Positions 10,601 to 20,373 of a stretch of DNA of 64,000 nucleotides are shown piece by piece (within the stretch, counting starts at the first letter, position 1; the number at the start of each line of letters is the position of its first letter). The notes beneath the pieces were generated by a model. The model was not told the origin of the DNA. It made no database searches and worked only from the letters and a program-made list of their open reading frames with translations. The DNA comes from Perilla frutescens (taxonomy: Eukaryota; Streptophyta; Magnoliopsida; Lamiales; Lamiaceae): NCBI GenBank assembly GCA_026008535.1, contig BRKX01000010.1, forward strand, positions 5,097,001 to 5,161,000, given 5' to 3'. A program made the position numbers and the translations under genes.

Positions 10601-11855
10601 AAGTCTCCTGACAAAGGAGAGCCTGTTGAGACTGGTTTGCCAGTTTGCAGTGACACTTATATTGATTGTGAGGGAGGTGTTAAAAAAAGTATTAAGAAAG
10701 AAAACATCTCACATCCATCTTTGTCCACTCGAGATAATGCTACACCACATAAGCTTGAGCAATATTTGGCTGTTGGCTCCCAAGTTGAGGTGCTTTCTCA
10801 GGATAGTGGCATCCGGGGTTGCTGGTTCAGGGCTTCGATCATCAAGAAGCACAAAGATAAGGTCAAAGTACAGTATAAGGATGTCAAGGATGCAGTTGAT
10901 GATTCCAAAAACCTTGAGGTGAGGATTATGTTAGTTTTTTGTGCTTACTTAGTTAAGGCAAGCTTCCTTGTCAACTGAATTTCTAATTTGTTTCTATCTC
11001 GTGCAGGAGTGGATCTTGGCTTCTCGACTAGCTAGACCAGATGTGTTTGGAATTCGTTTGTCTGGAAGGACCATTGTTAGACCAAACCCGTCTTCTGAAA
11101 GGGGTGCTGTATCTGGTGCAGTAAATGTTGGCACTGTTGTTGATGCTTGGTGTCATGATGGATGGTGGGAAGCAATTGTTTTGAAGAACGAATCTAAAGA
11201 TAGAGTCACTGTTTATTTTCCAGGTGTGTGTGATTTGCTTGACTGATCTTGAAATGATTTCTCTATATTTTTTTACCTTTGCATTCAACTTCTCCTTGCA
11301 ATTTATTGATGTATACTAAAATAAATTCGAACTCGATCTTCTTAACCAGAGGAAAAGCAAGAGCATACATTCAGTGCTGGTGATTTGAGGCAGTCAAAGG
11401 AATGGTTCGACAATGGGTGGCAAAATATCAAGCAAAGGCCAGATGTTGTCTCAGCAATTTATGGTACTGACAAAACATGTCACATTACCAAAGATGAACT
11501 GCCATCCGATAACAGAGATATTGCTGCTCCCTTGAATGACGACGCTCCTGTTCAAAAAGTGGCCAAAATTGGCGAGCCAATATTTGCCCGGGACAACAAG
11601 ATGAAAACCGAGCCTCTAGTTATCAGAGATCTCACAAAAGATTATCTACTTGCTCAGTTGAGATGGAGATCATCAGGGAAAAGAAGACGGGGTCGAAGCC
11701 CCCCTCACAAGGCTGAGGCTGCATTTGAGAGATTTGATGAATTCTTTGCTAGTTCACCCTTGAACTTAGATGCAGACAACTGCAAATCCGCCAGAGATTC
11801 TCGCTTCAGTTCATCCGTTGTGCCTGCAATGACGAACTTGGTCATGTCTAGGTGA
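7663..11855 (+). CDS. BAH and Agenet (plant Tudor) domain protein
   Basis: Six exons (7663-7954, 9706-9776, 9869-9991, 10109-10918, 11007-11223, 11350-11855) give 672 residues, with all junctions GT-AG and in phase. An N-terminal block (WEEVVVSTEKGRREVHYYLK, then REVVDWLNSIL) is typical of the plant family that pairs BAH with Agenet domains. The BAH domain is about residues 163-285 (FVYVLAEEG...RWFHKIDEV...LSPEHYEKF). Two Agenet units follow, about 378-450 (VGSQVEVLSQDSG..GCWFRASI) and 465-540 (GTVVDAWCHDGWWEAIVL). BAH and Tudor-type folds read histone marks, so a nuclear chromatin-reader role is inferred. The Arabidopsis relatives I recall are the Agenet/BAH proteins At1g68580 and At1g26540. 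The tail is basic (KRRRGRSPPHK). Translation is set at the first ATG, in AATTGATGG; the in-frame ATG three codons downstream is an alternative. Confidence 0.88.
7978..8300 (+). repeat. Tandem duplication inside intron 1 of the BAH/Agenet gene
   Basis: Two adjacent units of about 160 bp start at 7978 and 8138. They share TTTGTGTTTCTC, AATTTGAGGTATTGGGCAA, CAGGATTTGAGTTGGTGTC and TTCCTTACTATTTCCTTG. The first unit includes the sequence just after the 5' splice donor. Differences are mostly in pyrimidine runs. It lies wholly within the 1.75-kb first intron. Confidence 0.85.
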
Positions 11856-13071
11856 TGTTATCTTGCTTTCACTCATTGATGTTGTGCGGTGGTTCAATCT
11901 GTACATTCTTGCTGGTGACTTAGGGAGAGAGTAGAATCTTAACTTCTGTAGAAAGACGTTTAAATCGAGACGCGAGGTGCGCATCGAGCTCGTGCCCCCT
12001 GTATAAATTTAGGTTGCCATATTGCCCTCAGATCACAGGCAGTTTTGATATCGCAGAAAATAACCTTTAGGTGATGACCCCCCTCTTCAGTTAGGATGTA
12101 TCTTGATTTCTACCGAAATCTTTTGTACTGTAATTTACCATTGTCAAATGAAAGTTTTGATTTTCACAGTATATTAGTAACTCCCTTCAGTTTCTTACAA
12201 ATTCCTGCATTATTTTCCATAAACCTAAAAATCTTATTTATAAATAAAATGGTAAATTACACTTTGATAGTATTCACTTTTTCAGTAATTTTATAAATCT
12301 AACGTTTGATTAATTTCATGGTGTTGAATAAAAAAGTGATGACTGACGAGGCACAACTTCATCTACGATATTATTCCAGTTTTGTATATATTTATGATAA
12401 ATTGACTAATTTGGTTGGTGAAGCAACTTCTAATATGTTAAATAAGACAGATTCTATTACGTGCAAAGAATAAAAGATTATGCAACTCTCGACCAAAAAA
12501 TTCTAAACTGCTTAAAAATTGAAATCCTCTGTCAAAGTCGTCGCCGTGTAAAGAATGAACTTGGCCAAGTCAACTAGGTTTATTTATAAACTCTCTTAGT
12601 AGGGGGTGAAAGTCGAGTTTGAGCTCAAGCTCGAAAAATCAAAGTTCAACCGAACTTTGAGTTTTCTTGTTCGATAAAGTTAATACTCGACTCGATTACA
12701 ACCCTATCCATTAGTTCTACATCAAGAATGCCGTTACTACAATGTTGAAGAACGCGGTGATTTCTAAACTAGCCGTTAGGCAAAGGGGTTGTGCTAGTGC
12801 ATAGGTTTCGCATTCAGACAAGTCCTAATCGAGACGACCGACCATCAGCCAAGAAACTAAAAAGCTACACTAATCCAATATTTACCCTTGTTGTTACCTA
12901 ACCTTAATTTGACCTGATTGGTGTAATGAGTGTGGTAATAGAGTGGATTAAGTCTTCAAAGCAACCTTATCTCAATAATTGTCACTCAAGAAACTTCAAT
13001 CCACTGTGGGGGCTGCTTTCATGAACTTGGAGCTTTTTTGTCAACTCAATCACATTTTCATTTTTCACCAC

Positions 13072-13108
<37 letters not shown>

Positions 13109-13331
13109 CATATGTGTGTATGTATATTTCATTTATGTATTAAAGAAAGTCCCCATTTCCCCCTTCAAAGGTAGCATTAATCTCTGAGAAACATGGCATA
13201 GTCCCATCGTTGTTGCTCGTGTTGGCAAATCCTTTTCACACCACCAACATAAAAATCTTTTTCATCACAAGATCAAAATGGGCTTTTTCTGTCGCCTTTA
13301 TTCGTGATTCTTTCTTTTGCTTAATCCCACT
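11856..13331. other. 3' region of the BAH/Agenet gene and spacer
   Basis: About 200 bp of probable 3' untranslated sequence is followed by AT-rich spacer. It holds the tiny hAT-like element at 12600-12706, a fragment at about 12240-12310 related to the palindromic family at 19720-20090, and a (CA)n microsatellite at 13073-13102. No further coding exon was seen. The 250 bp before 13332 probably contains the promoter and leader of the first HMA gene. Confidence 0.6.
12600..12706. mobile_element. Miniature hAT-like element, 107 bp
   Basis: The termini TAGGGGGTGAAAGTCGAG and, from the right, TAGGGTTGTAATCGAGTCGA form an imperfect inverted repeat. The inside is rich in CTCGA/TCGAG. The flanking octamers TCTCTTAG and TCCATTAG match at six of eight bases, consistent with an old 8-bp hAT duplication. 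Related GAGTTCGA-rich fragments lie at 18917-19216, 36976-37410 and 42654-42860. Confidence 0.6.
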
Positions 13332-14395
13332 ATGTCTTTGGGAAGATGGAGCAAGGAAGAGATGCCGGCGGCCGCTTTGCACGCCCGCCGCCCCTCGGAA
13401 ACCACCCTCGCCGCCGTGGAATCTTTAGCCCTGCCTCTTGTGAGTTGCTTCTATACCTTAGTTTCCTGCAAATATTAGTGTATTTCAATCATAACGTGTA
13501 ATGAATCACTTTGTTTTTCGATCATGTGGCTGGAATTAGGTGCAGGAAGTGGTGTTTTTAGCCGATTTTCGATGTCCGAAGTGCCAGCAGAGAGTGGCTG
13601 AGATTATGGCCAAAATGAATGGTTAGTCTCTTTCTCTACGCTCATTTTAGACTAGCTTTGTTCATTCATTTCGCTCCGCCGCCACCTCCGCCGGTGGTGG
13701 TGGTCCAGAGCCGCCGCATCATTCTTGATTTGGGCCGTGGTTAGTGGATTTCTCCATAGGATTCTCTTTTGCAATAAAAAGCTGATGGTGGCCCTCCCAC
13801 TGTAAATTTCTTGTTTATAAAGTGGAAAAAAGCGACCTTTCCTTTATGGGCCTATTTATTTTTTGTCGATTTTTTATGGGGGTAAATCTCGTTCATGTGT
13901 AATTTGACCGAATTCCTATTATTACACGAATCATTTATTGTCTTTGATTTAGTTTGGTTATAGCACAACGTTGTGATCATGTAATAAGACATGGGAGCAG
14001 TTGCCCTGCTTCATTTAGATAGCAAAATCTACAATTTCAGCCACTTTTCTATTCACCTACTAAATTCCAACATCTTAGTATGTACTGACAAAGAATCACA
14101 GCTTGTGCGACAGCTATTTTTTAAATTTTAATGCACATTTATGGTGATGGGTGTGTATAGTGTAGCATATATATATATATATATATAGTTTATCGAGTGC
14201 AGCATCTAGAAACGAGGTCGTGTTTGTCTTGTAGGGGAGACGCAATCCGTGGTGGTTAGTGTTTTGGAGAAGAAGATAACGCTGACATGTAAATATCCGG
14301 ACGGCGAGAAACCGGCCGGACGGCAGCTTGCTCACCGGAGTTCGTGGGGCAAGACTTCCCTATTCGTCCGCCTCTTTCGCTCTTCCTGCAGTTAA
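13332..14395 (+). CDS. HMA-domain (heavy-metal-associated) small protein
   Basis: Three exons (13332-13439, 13540-13621, 14235-14395) join in phase to give 116 residues. The HMA ferredoxin-like fold starts in exon 2 with VVFLADFRCPKCQQRVAEIM. The CPKC pair matches the CxxC metal site. It continues in exon 3 with ETQSVVVSVLEKKITLTC. The tail is basic and Ser-rich (SSWGKTSLFVRLFRSSCS) and lacks a clear CaaX isoprenylation box, unlike HIPP proteins. HMA proteins bind Cu, Zn or Cd, or act as protein-interaction adaptors; the ligand cannot be told from sequence. The exon 2 acceptor reads TTAGGTGCAG, so two in-frame AG sites six bases apart could give 116 or 114 residues. Start is the first ATG preceding a continuous frame. 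Confidence 0.78.
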
Positions 14396-16554
14396 CTCCT
14401 AACCGAAACATTTGACACACACAAGAATTAAATAAATTGAAATTTCATGTACAATATTATGCCAAATTTACTCATACACATGTTTTTATTTTAGTAGTTA
14501 TTACCATTTTCTAGATGTAAATAATAATCCGTCGCAGTTTGATAATGTTTGGAACATGTTACATGATGATTCACGCAGTTTGATGTTTGAGTTTTTTTTT
14601 TTTTTGCGCCTAATTTGTTGTTAATTTCACTTTCTCTGACAATGAGATGGGAGGGATGATCATGATCCCTCTATTTTATTTTTCAGCAATTATTATGTTT
14701 TTACAATAGAAATACAAAATCCACTAGATGCAATTATGACACTTTGTTCTGCATCAAGATCTCAACCTAGTTGATTATATATAATTTTTTTTTTATCAAT
14801 TTAAAGGCAGAAGATAATTTACCTATCGATATAGATTATAGATGATAGATTCTATCGATTTAATACTTGAAGAATCTATACTATCGATTTAAAGTTTGAA
14901 TATTTAATAGTGTTAAAATTTCATCTAATAGAAGGTAATGTGATTGTTAAATATCCACATCATTTTTATCCTAAATTAAATTAAATAAAAAACACAAATG
15001 TACATTATTTACATTAATTAAATTAAGGGAGTTGCTAAATGCACCACCATTTTTATTCTTGGCACCATAAATTATTTTTCATTTTCTTTTATTAGTTATA
15101 AATTTACTTAAAAACCTTTACTAATAAAAAATAATTCGCCTTCCGTTCGAAATCGTATGTTTGAACATTCTGAATATGTTTGAAATCTTGTATTCGAACA
15201 ATTTGGATATGTTTGAAGTCGTGTGTTCGAACGGTACTCAAACAAAAATTCATGGAGTCCGTTCGAAAATTCATGTTCGAATGTGACTTATTTTAAAAAT
15301 CATGCCTATTCGAAAATGAAATTTCAAATAAATATGGTGAATTCAAAATTTTCATTTTCGAACCACTCTTGATTTTTTCATTTTTAAATAAAAGGTATTT
15401 AAGTAACTTCAAAATTATTTTATTTTTTTATTTTTTCTTTTGTGGTGCAAATAGTCTCTCCTAAAATTAAGTAGAGGGTTTTATAAATACATCAATTCAA
15501 TCCTTTCTTAATTGAATAAAAGAGCATTAGATGTTTAAATTAAATTAAGTATGTAATTGTAATATATCTTTTCGATTTCCTATCCCAATAGTGAATCGAT
15601 ATAGATCCTTTTATTTTTTATGGGGAAAAATGATTATTTTAAAAAGAGATATCAGCATTAACTAATTTATTAAATAGTCCGATAAGATTTAATAGATGAC
15701 CATGAAATTGAAATCATAATAATCAATTATAATATAATAAAATTTAATTAATCAAACAAAATAGTGGAGGTTTTTATTTGACAAAATTTAATAAAATCAT
15801 ATGTTTAATTTAGTTAAAGATGTAAATTTGTGTTTTTTTTTTAAATTTAATATATGATAAAAATAATATGGAGTTTTAAAACTGTTAAATCTCCAAGCCT
15901 TAAATTGATAAAACTTTGAATTGATAGAATCTATGTATTGTTCATAATCTATATCGATAGATAATCAATTTTGAGCTTTGAATTGATAATTCTCTGTAAA
16001 TTTTCACTAGAAATCTATATTCCATCTCGTATTCCAACATCATAGTTTGAAATTGACGAGTAGTCGAACAATAATATTGGAATATAAAACGAAATGTTTG
16101 TTTGTAGTAGAGGATTTTGAGGTTCCCCTCGTGGAGGTAGAAATCAGAAATGAGAAAGGGATACTTAGTCAAGAAAACAATAGCAACATGTTATTTACAA
16201 GGCAAGGAATCAAGAAATCCCTCTTAATTAATTAAGGCTTCGAATTAGATTCCTTAGCTTGTTGAAAGAATTGAAATAAATATATATTTCTGCAGAAATA
16301 CAAATCATGTAAAGATACATTCATGATCTTTCAACACACAATTAAAAGAAGACCCAAAATCTTGATTTTCAACTTTTTTGGTGACAATTAACCAGCTATT
16401 AAAACTGGGATCTCATCAAAGTTCTATGTTAGCAAAGGCAAGTACATATATTATATATTCTTAATTAAACACCGTCATTTTTAGCTATTTGTAGTCGTTA
16501 TTCAAGATATATAGCTCAATCTCAAAGGCACGGGCATTGGCACAGGCACACTGC
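14396..16554. other. AT-rich spacer between the two HMA genes
   Basis: The spacer holds the Mutator-type MITE at 15027-15461 and CTATCGAT-rich sequence around 14830-14890 and 15940-15965. No exon-like segment was recognised. The last 100-200 bp should hold the promoter of the HMA gene at 16555. Confidence 0.5.
15027..15461. mobile_element. Mutator-type MITE, 435 bp
   Basis: The left end reads GGGAGTTGCTAAATGCACCA and the right end, read inward, GGAGAGACTATTTGCACCA, giving inverted termini around the shared ATTTGCACCAC/AAATGCACCAC core. The flanks are TTAAATTAA (15018-15026) and TAAAATTAA (15462-15470), matching at eight of nine bases, as for a 9-bp Mutator duplication. The inside contains short TTCGAA/GTTCGAAC repeats and no coding sequence. 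Confidence 0.68.
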
Positions 16555-16889
16555 ATGGTGATGAGGATAAATCTCGACTGCAATGCTTGCTGTAGGAAAA
16601 TGAGGAGAATTCTCCTTAGGATGAAAGGTACGACTCTATATACGTGCACGTGCAACATAAGATGTAACACGAAAATATAACATACGTTTTCCTGCATTTT
16701 TTTCAAGAAATCGAGACACATTTGATAGAGAAGCAACAACACAAGGTGACCGTGTGTGGACGATTCGTTCCGGCCGATTTAGCGATAAAGATAAGGAAAA
16801 AGATGAAGCGCAGAGTTGAGATTCTAGAAATTGAAGAACTTGGCAACGTTAATGGCCATGTAGAACAATTCATAGCTCAACAAGTTTAA
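16555..16889 (+). CDS. Small HMA-domain metallochaperone-like protein
   Basis: This two-exon gene is easily missed because neither exon is a long frame. Exon 1 (16555-16627) encodes MVMRINLDCNACCRKMRRIL and ends in AAAG|GTACGA. Exon 2 (16708-16889) follows the acceptor TTTCAAG and starts with EIETHLIEKQQHKVTVCGRF. The joined protein is 84 residues, essentially a single HMA fold with beta-alpha-beta order: VMRINLD, the CxxC-type site CNACC, an alpha helix, HKVTVCG, then FVPADLAIKIRKKMKRRVEI. The ending (IAQQV) has no CaaX box, so it should be soluble. The wording is close to a plant ATX1/HIPP-like family I recognise. A metal-binding or chaperone role is inferred. It lies 2.2 kb downstream of another HMA gene on the same strand but is not a close copy of it. 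Confidence 0.8.
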
Positions 16890-17132
16890 TTAGGGTTTTT
16901 TTTTTTTCAAATGTTGTGAGTTATTTATATCAAGAACATCAATGAATTTAAAAGTTCTTGATCTAGTTCAGCATGATAGTTATAGAACATTTTCAAGAAG
17001 TAGTATATATTGGCTAAGTAGTTAACATCACAGCATATTTATAGTTATTTTTTCCTTGTTTATGTACAAAAATGCAACTTTAGATGTTAATTTATGGAAA
17101 AAGGGACAAGGTTTTTATGATACAGAATGGTA

Positions 17133-17392
17133 CTCCCTCCGTTTCGTTTTATTTGTTATTTTAAATTTTTTCTTTTGTGTCAAAATGTTTGTTGTTTTAT
17201 ATATTTTGATACCCTCTCTCTTAAATTTAACCTTACAAATATATGAAGAGAGAAAAAAATTCAACTTTTTAGGAAAATATAAGAAAATAGGATTTTATGT
17301 AATATAAAAGGGAGGGATATATTAGTCCAAAAAAATAATTGTTAATTCTAGATTAAAATTCTAAAATAACAAACAAAACGAAACGGAGGGAG
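17133..17392. mobile_element. Stowaway MITE (Tc1/mariner type), 260 bp
   Basis: The left terminus CTCCCTCCGTTTCGTTTTAT is mirrored at the right by AAACGAAACGGAGGGAG. The flanking TA duplication (17131-17132 and 17393-17394) and the CTCCCTCCGT terminus are diagnostic of Stowaway. It is well preserved. Confidence 0.95.
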
Positions 17393-17689
17393 TATTTGAT
17401 TTAGTTCTCTGTACTAACTATCGGATTACCACCAAATCTATAGTACCTTTTTTTAATTAATACACAATCTACCTCGTCAATTGTACAATTTAATATTTTT
17501 TATATGAAAAAATGGGTATTTAATACAAGTATGCCATTAAAATACAATAGTTCTGTCTCAATAACTTTTAAATTTTACAATAATAATCTGTAAAATGTTG
17601 TTAATTTGATTGAGAATTTGGGAAATTTGAAACTTCTTAATTAGTTGGGATAATTGTAAATGTCGAAAATCGTAGTGATTACAATTATG

Positions 17690-18190
17690 TCAGAATATGG
17701 AGTTTGGGGCACTGATGACTTGCGTAAATAAGCAAGACGAGAAGTTAGGGCGAGGAGCACCAGAGAGGGTGATGTTCGTTCGCTCTTTGATGCCCAAATC
17801 AGTATAATGATAAATGTACGTAACTTAGAAGCCGAAAAGAGACGAGGGTCGGAACATGAAATGATGTTTTGTATTTGATGACGAAAGATGCAATAATGAA
17901 TAGAAGTTTAGTATGATAGAATCGATATTCGTTTGGAATAGGGCCGGGGTAGAATTTTGATATTATGAGTCGAACACTCGTAGATCATAGCCCGTGTTCC
18001 GAGCCAAACCATGTTTGATATGATGGGTCGAAGGCTCGTAGGTCGTAGCTCTCATCTAAACACCCGACCTATCTTTGCTCTAGTCTTAGCAACCTTTCGA
18101 TCACTTCCCTTCGTGGGCCTTTGCCCTTTTGTGTAGATAAAAAACCCATGCGTCGTATTGGGCATCATCTGAAGACCAATGTATCGTGCT
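17690..18190. repeat. Possible retrotransposon fragment
   Basis: This stretch is richer in GC than its surroundings. It contains two similar segments with GGGTCGAAGGCTCGTAGGTCG at about 18024 and GAGTCGAACACTCGTAGATC at about 17967, a composition often seen in LTR-element untranslated parts. No termini, primer-binding site or protein frame could be fixed. The assignment is a guess. Confidence 0.3.
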
Positions 18191-18472
18191 TAAATTTATA
18201 CCACTGCAATAATTATGTATGATAGTGTGTAGTCGTGTTTAGGGAAAAAAAAACTATTATGAGAAATATTAATATTTTAAAGAAAATACTAGGAGACAGA
18301 TTTTATTATCAAATCATCTATGAGAAATTAATTGTTTCATAAATTGCGCTCTGGTATTTCTAAATATAAATTTAATTCCCTAAATTCAATTTTCAGTTTT
18401 CCTCTAAAGTATTTTCCTTTTTCATGAGGGTGTGAAAATCCACAATAAGGTAAATATGCTTGAACAGCAATA

Positions 18473-18713
18473 CTCCATCAATTTCGTTTTATTTGTTGTT
18501 TTAGATTTTTTGTTTTGTTTCAAAATATTTGTTGTTTTATATATTTTCACACACTCTCTCTCTAATTTAGCCCTATCACAAACCTTATTTTAGGAAAATA
18601 TAATTGAATAAGATTTTGTGCCATATGTGAGGGATGTATATATTTGTCCACAAAATTAATTGTTAATTCTACATAAAAAACCTAAAACAACAAATAAAAT
18701 GAAACGGAAGGAA
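18473..18713. mobile_element. Stowaway MITE, diverged copy, 241 bp
   Basis: This belongs to the same family as 17133-17392. Shared parts include TTTCGTTTTATTTGTTGTTT at the left and AACAACAAATAAAATGAAAC at the right. The terminal CTCCATCA...GGAAGGAA has decayed and TA flanks remain. It is clearly older than its neighbour 1.1 kb upstream. Confidence 0.85.
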
Positions 18714-18916
18714 TATGATATTTTCCTATCGAAACTTCATCGAAAGGAATTTTGCAATCTTTTTAGTATGTAAAGTTGTAAAGATCAATTCTCCATGTTA
18801 TAAAATCTTTCAATGCAGACTAAATACACTGAATTTAATTTTTAAGATATCACGAAATAAGTAATTAAACTGAAAATAAAATCAAATTATTTGATATTCA
18901 ATTCTTGACAATTCAT

Positions 18917-19216
18917 TGAAAGCCCGTTTGAGTTCGATTCGATAATTAAGTATATCAAGTAAGTTTGGACATGAATTTGTGTTTGGTGAGATTTAAAGTT
19001 TGACTCGAACTTCAGTTCGATTACAAGCAAAAATAGAACGAAAAAATTGCAAATTAATATCAAAATACTCGAGTTCGACTCGATTAAAACTCATTTGATC
19101 CCGACTCAATAGTTAATCAAAGAAGTTCAAACATACCAGTTTTTAAACTTGGTATCATATTCAAATAAACTTGAAAAAGTGCATGTTCAGTTTGACTCGA
19201 TTCATATGCATTCCTA
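18917..19216. repeat. hAT-like GAGTTCGA-rich fragment
   Basis: The fragment is rich in GAGTTCGA/TCGACTCG motifs. Its right edge, read inward, is TAGGAATGCATATGAATCGA, like the hAT-type terminus at 42654. The left edge is unclear. Confidence 0.45.
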
Positions 19217-19699
19217 GTAACTAATACATTCACCAATAGACGGTAGTTGCAGGTTGATCAATAATATGTATAATTTACATGTTACTATTCTAATGTAAGT
19301 GTTATATATAAAGAATTTTACAGACTTAAGACCCGAAAGACAGATTGTTTTTAGTATATGATCTAAAACATAACAATCAACAATTTACCACCTCAAATTT
19401 TAAAACTATCAATCCAATGCAATTTTATTTATTTTTTAAATTAATTATCTATATACTTTTTTTCATAGAAATGTATTTCATCGTAGTAATTTCATGTAAA
19501 ATTAATATGAAAATAATTAAAAAAACACAAAATACATGATTTTTTAATCTTAGATGGATATGTTTTTAATATCCAAGGTAATAAACTATTGATAGGTTTT
19601 ATCTTATGAAAATTGATAGATTACCTATAATTTAAGAAGAAGAAATAAAGATTAGGCGATGGATTGGGGGCTGAATAGAAAAAGTGTTTTCTCAAGGGT

Positions 19700-20090
19700 G
19701 CAAAACTGCAAATTGAATACCATATTACATTACTTAATTGTGGAATTTACACTTTCATGCCTACATTTTTTATTTTATTTTTTGAAAATTAATAAAATAA
19801 TACTCATTTTTTATTTTTATTTTTATAAATCTAACATTTAATTAATTTTACAGACGAAAATCACACGTAATTGATTGTATTTTAAGATTTTTGATTGTAG
19901 AATTTTTCTTGTGCAGATGGTAAAATAAAAATTCAAAATATAATTTATTACATAAAATTTTTGGGATGTAGTATTGATCAAATCTTAGATTTGCAAAACT
20001 TTTGAGAAAGTGAATATAATTTTAATAGTTTTAAAAAAAATGGTATTTTTTAATAAAAATCTCAAAATATAAGTAGTAAAGCGTAATTTT
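19700..20090. repeat. Palindromic dispersed repeat (MITE-like)
   Basis: The sequence folds back on itself around a centre near 19890. Marks are AATTAATTTTACAGACGAAA and TCACACGTAATTGATTGTAT, with a looser complement to the right. Close relatives lie at about 28400-28735 (inside the hAT element) and 29740-30075. Exact ends and target duplications were not resolved. Confidence 0.5.
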
Positions 20091-20373
20091 TTCTACTTGA
20101 AAATCTGGTGCTCGTGGCAGCATTATTCAAAATTTGGGGGAGAATTAAAAAAATTTCTCATTATATTATATATTATCATAAAATATCTCTCAATCACAAA
20201 TTCTTTGGCGATTTCGTTGCGAAATATTTCATCAATAGATTCCCTGAACTTTACCCTAACCCTAATTCTGCAGCTCTTCCGCAATCAAGATTTCATTGGT
20301 TTACCTCAACCTTAACCTTAATTCCGTATCTATTTCCCAATCGTATTTTGTTCTAACCCTAATTCTAGTGATT

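Noticed and set aside
20097..20356. Small frames just upstream of PRP4
   Set aside because: They lie in the probable leader, overlap each other and show no family.
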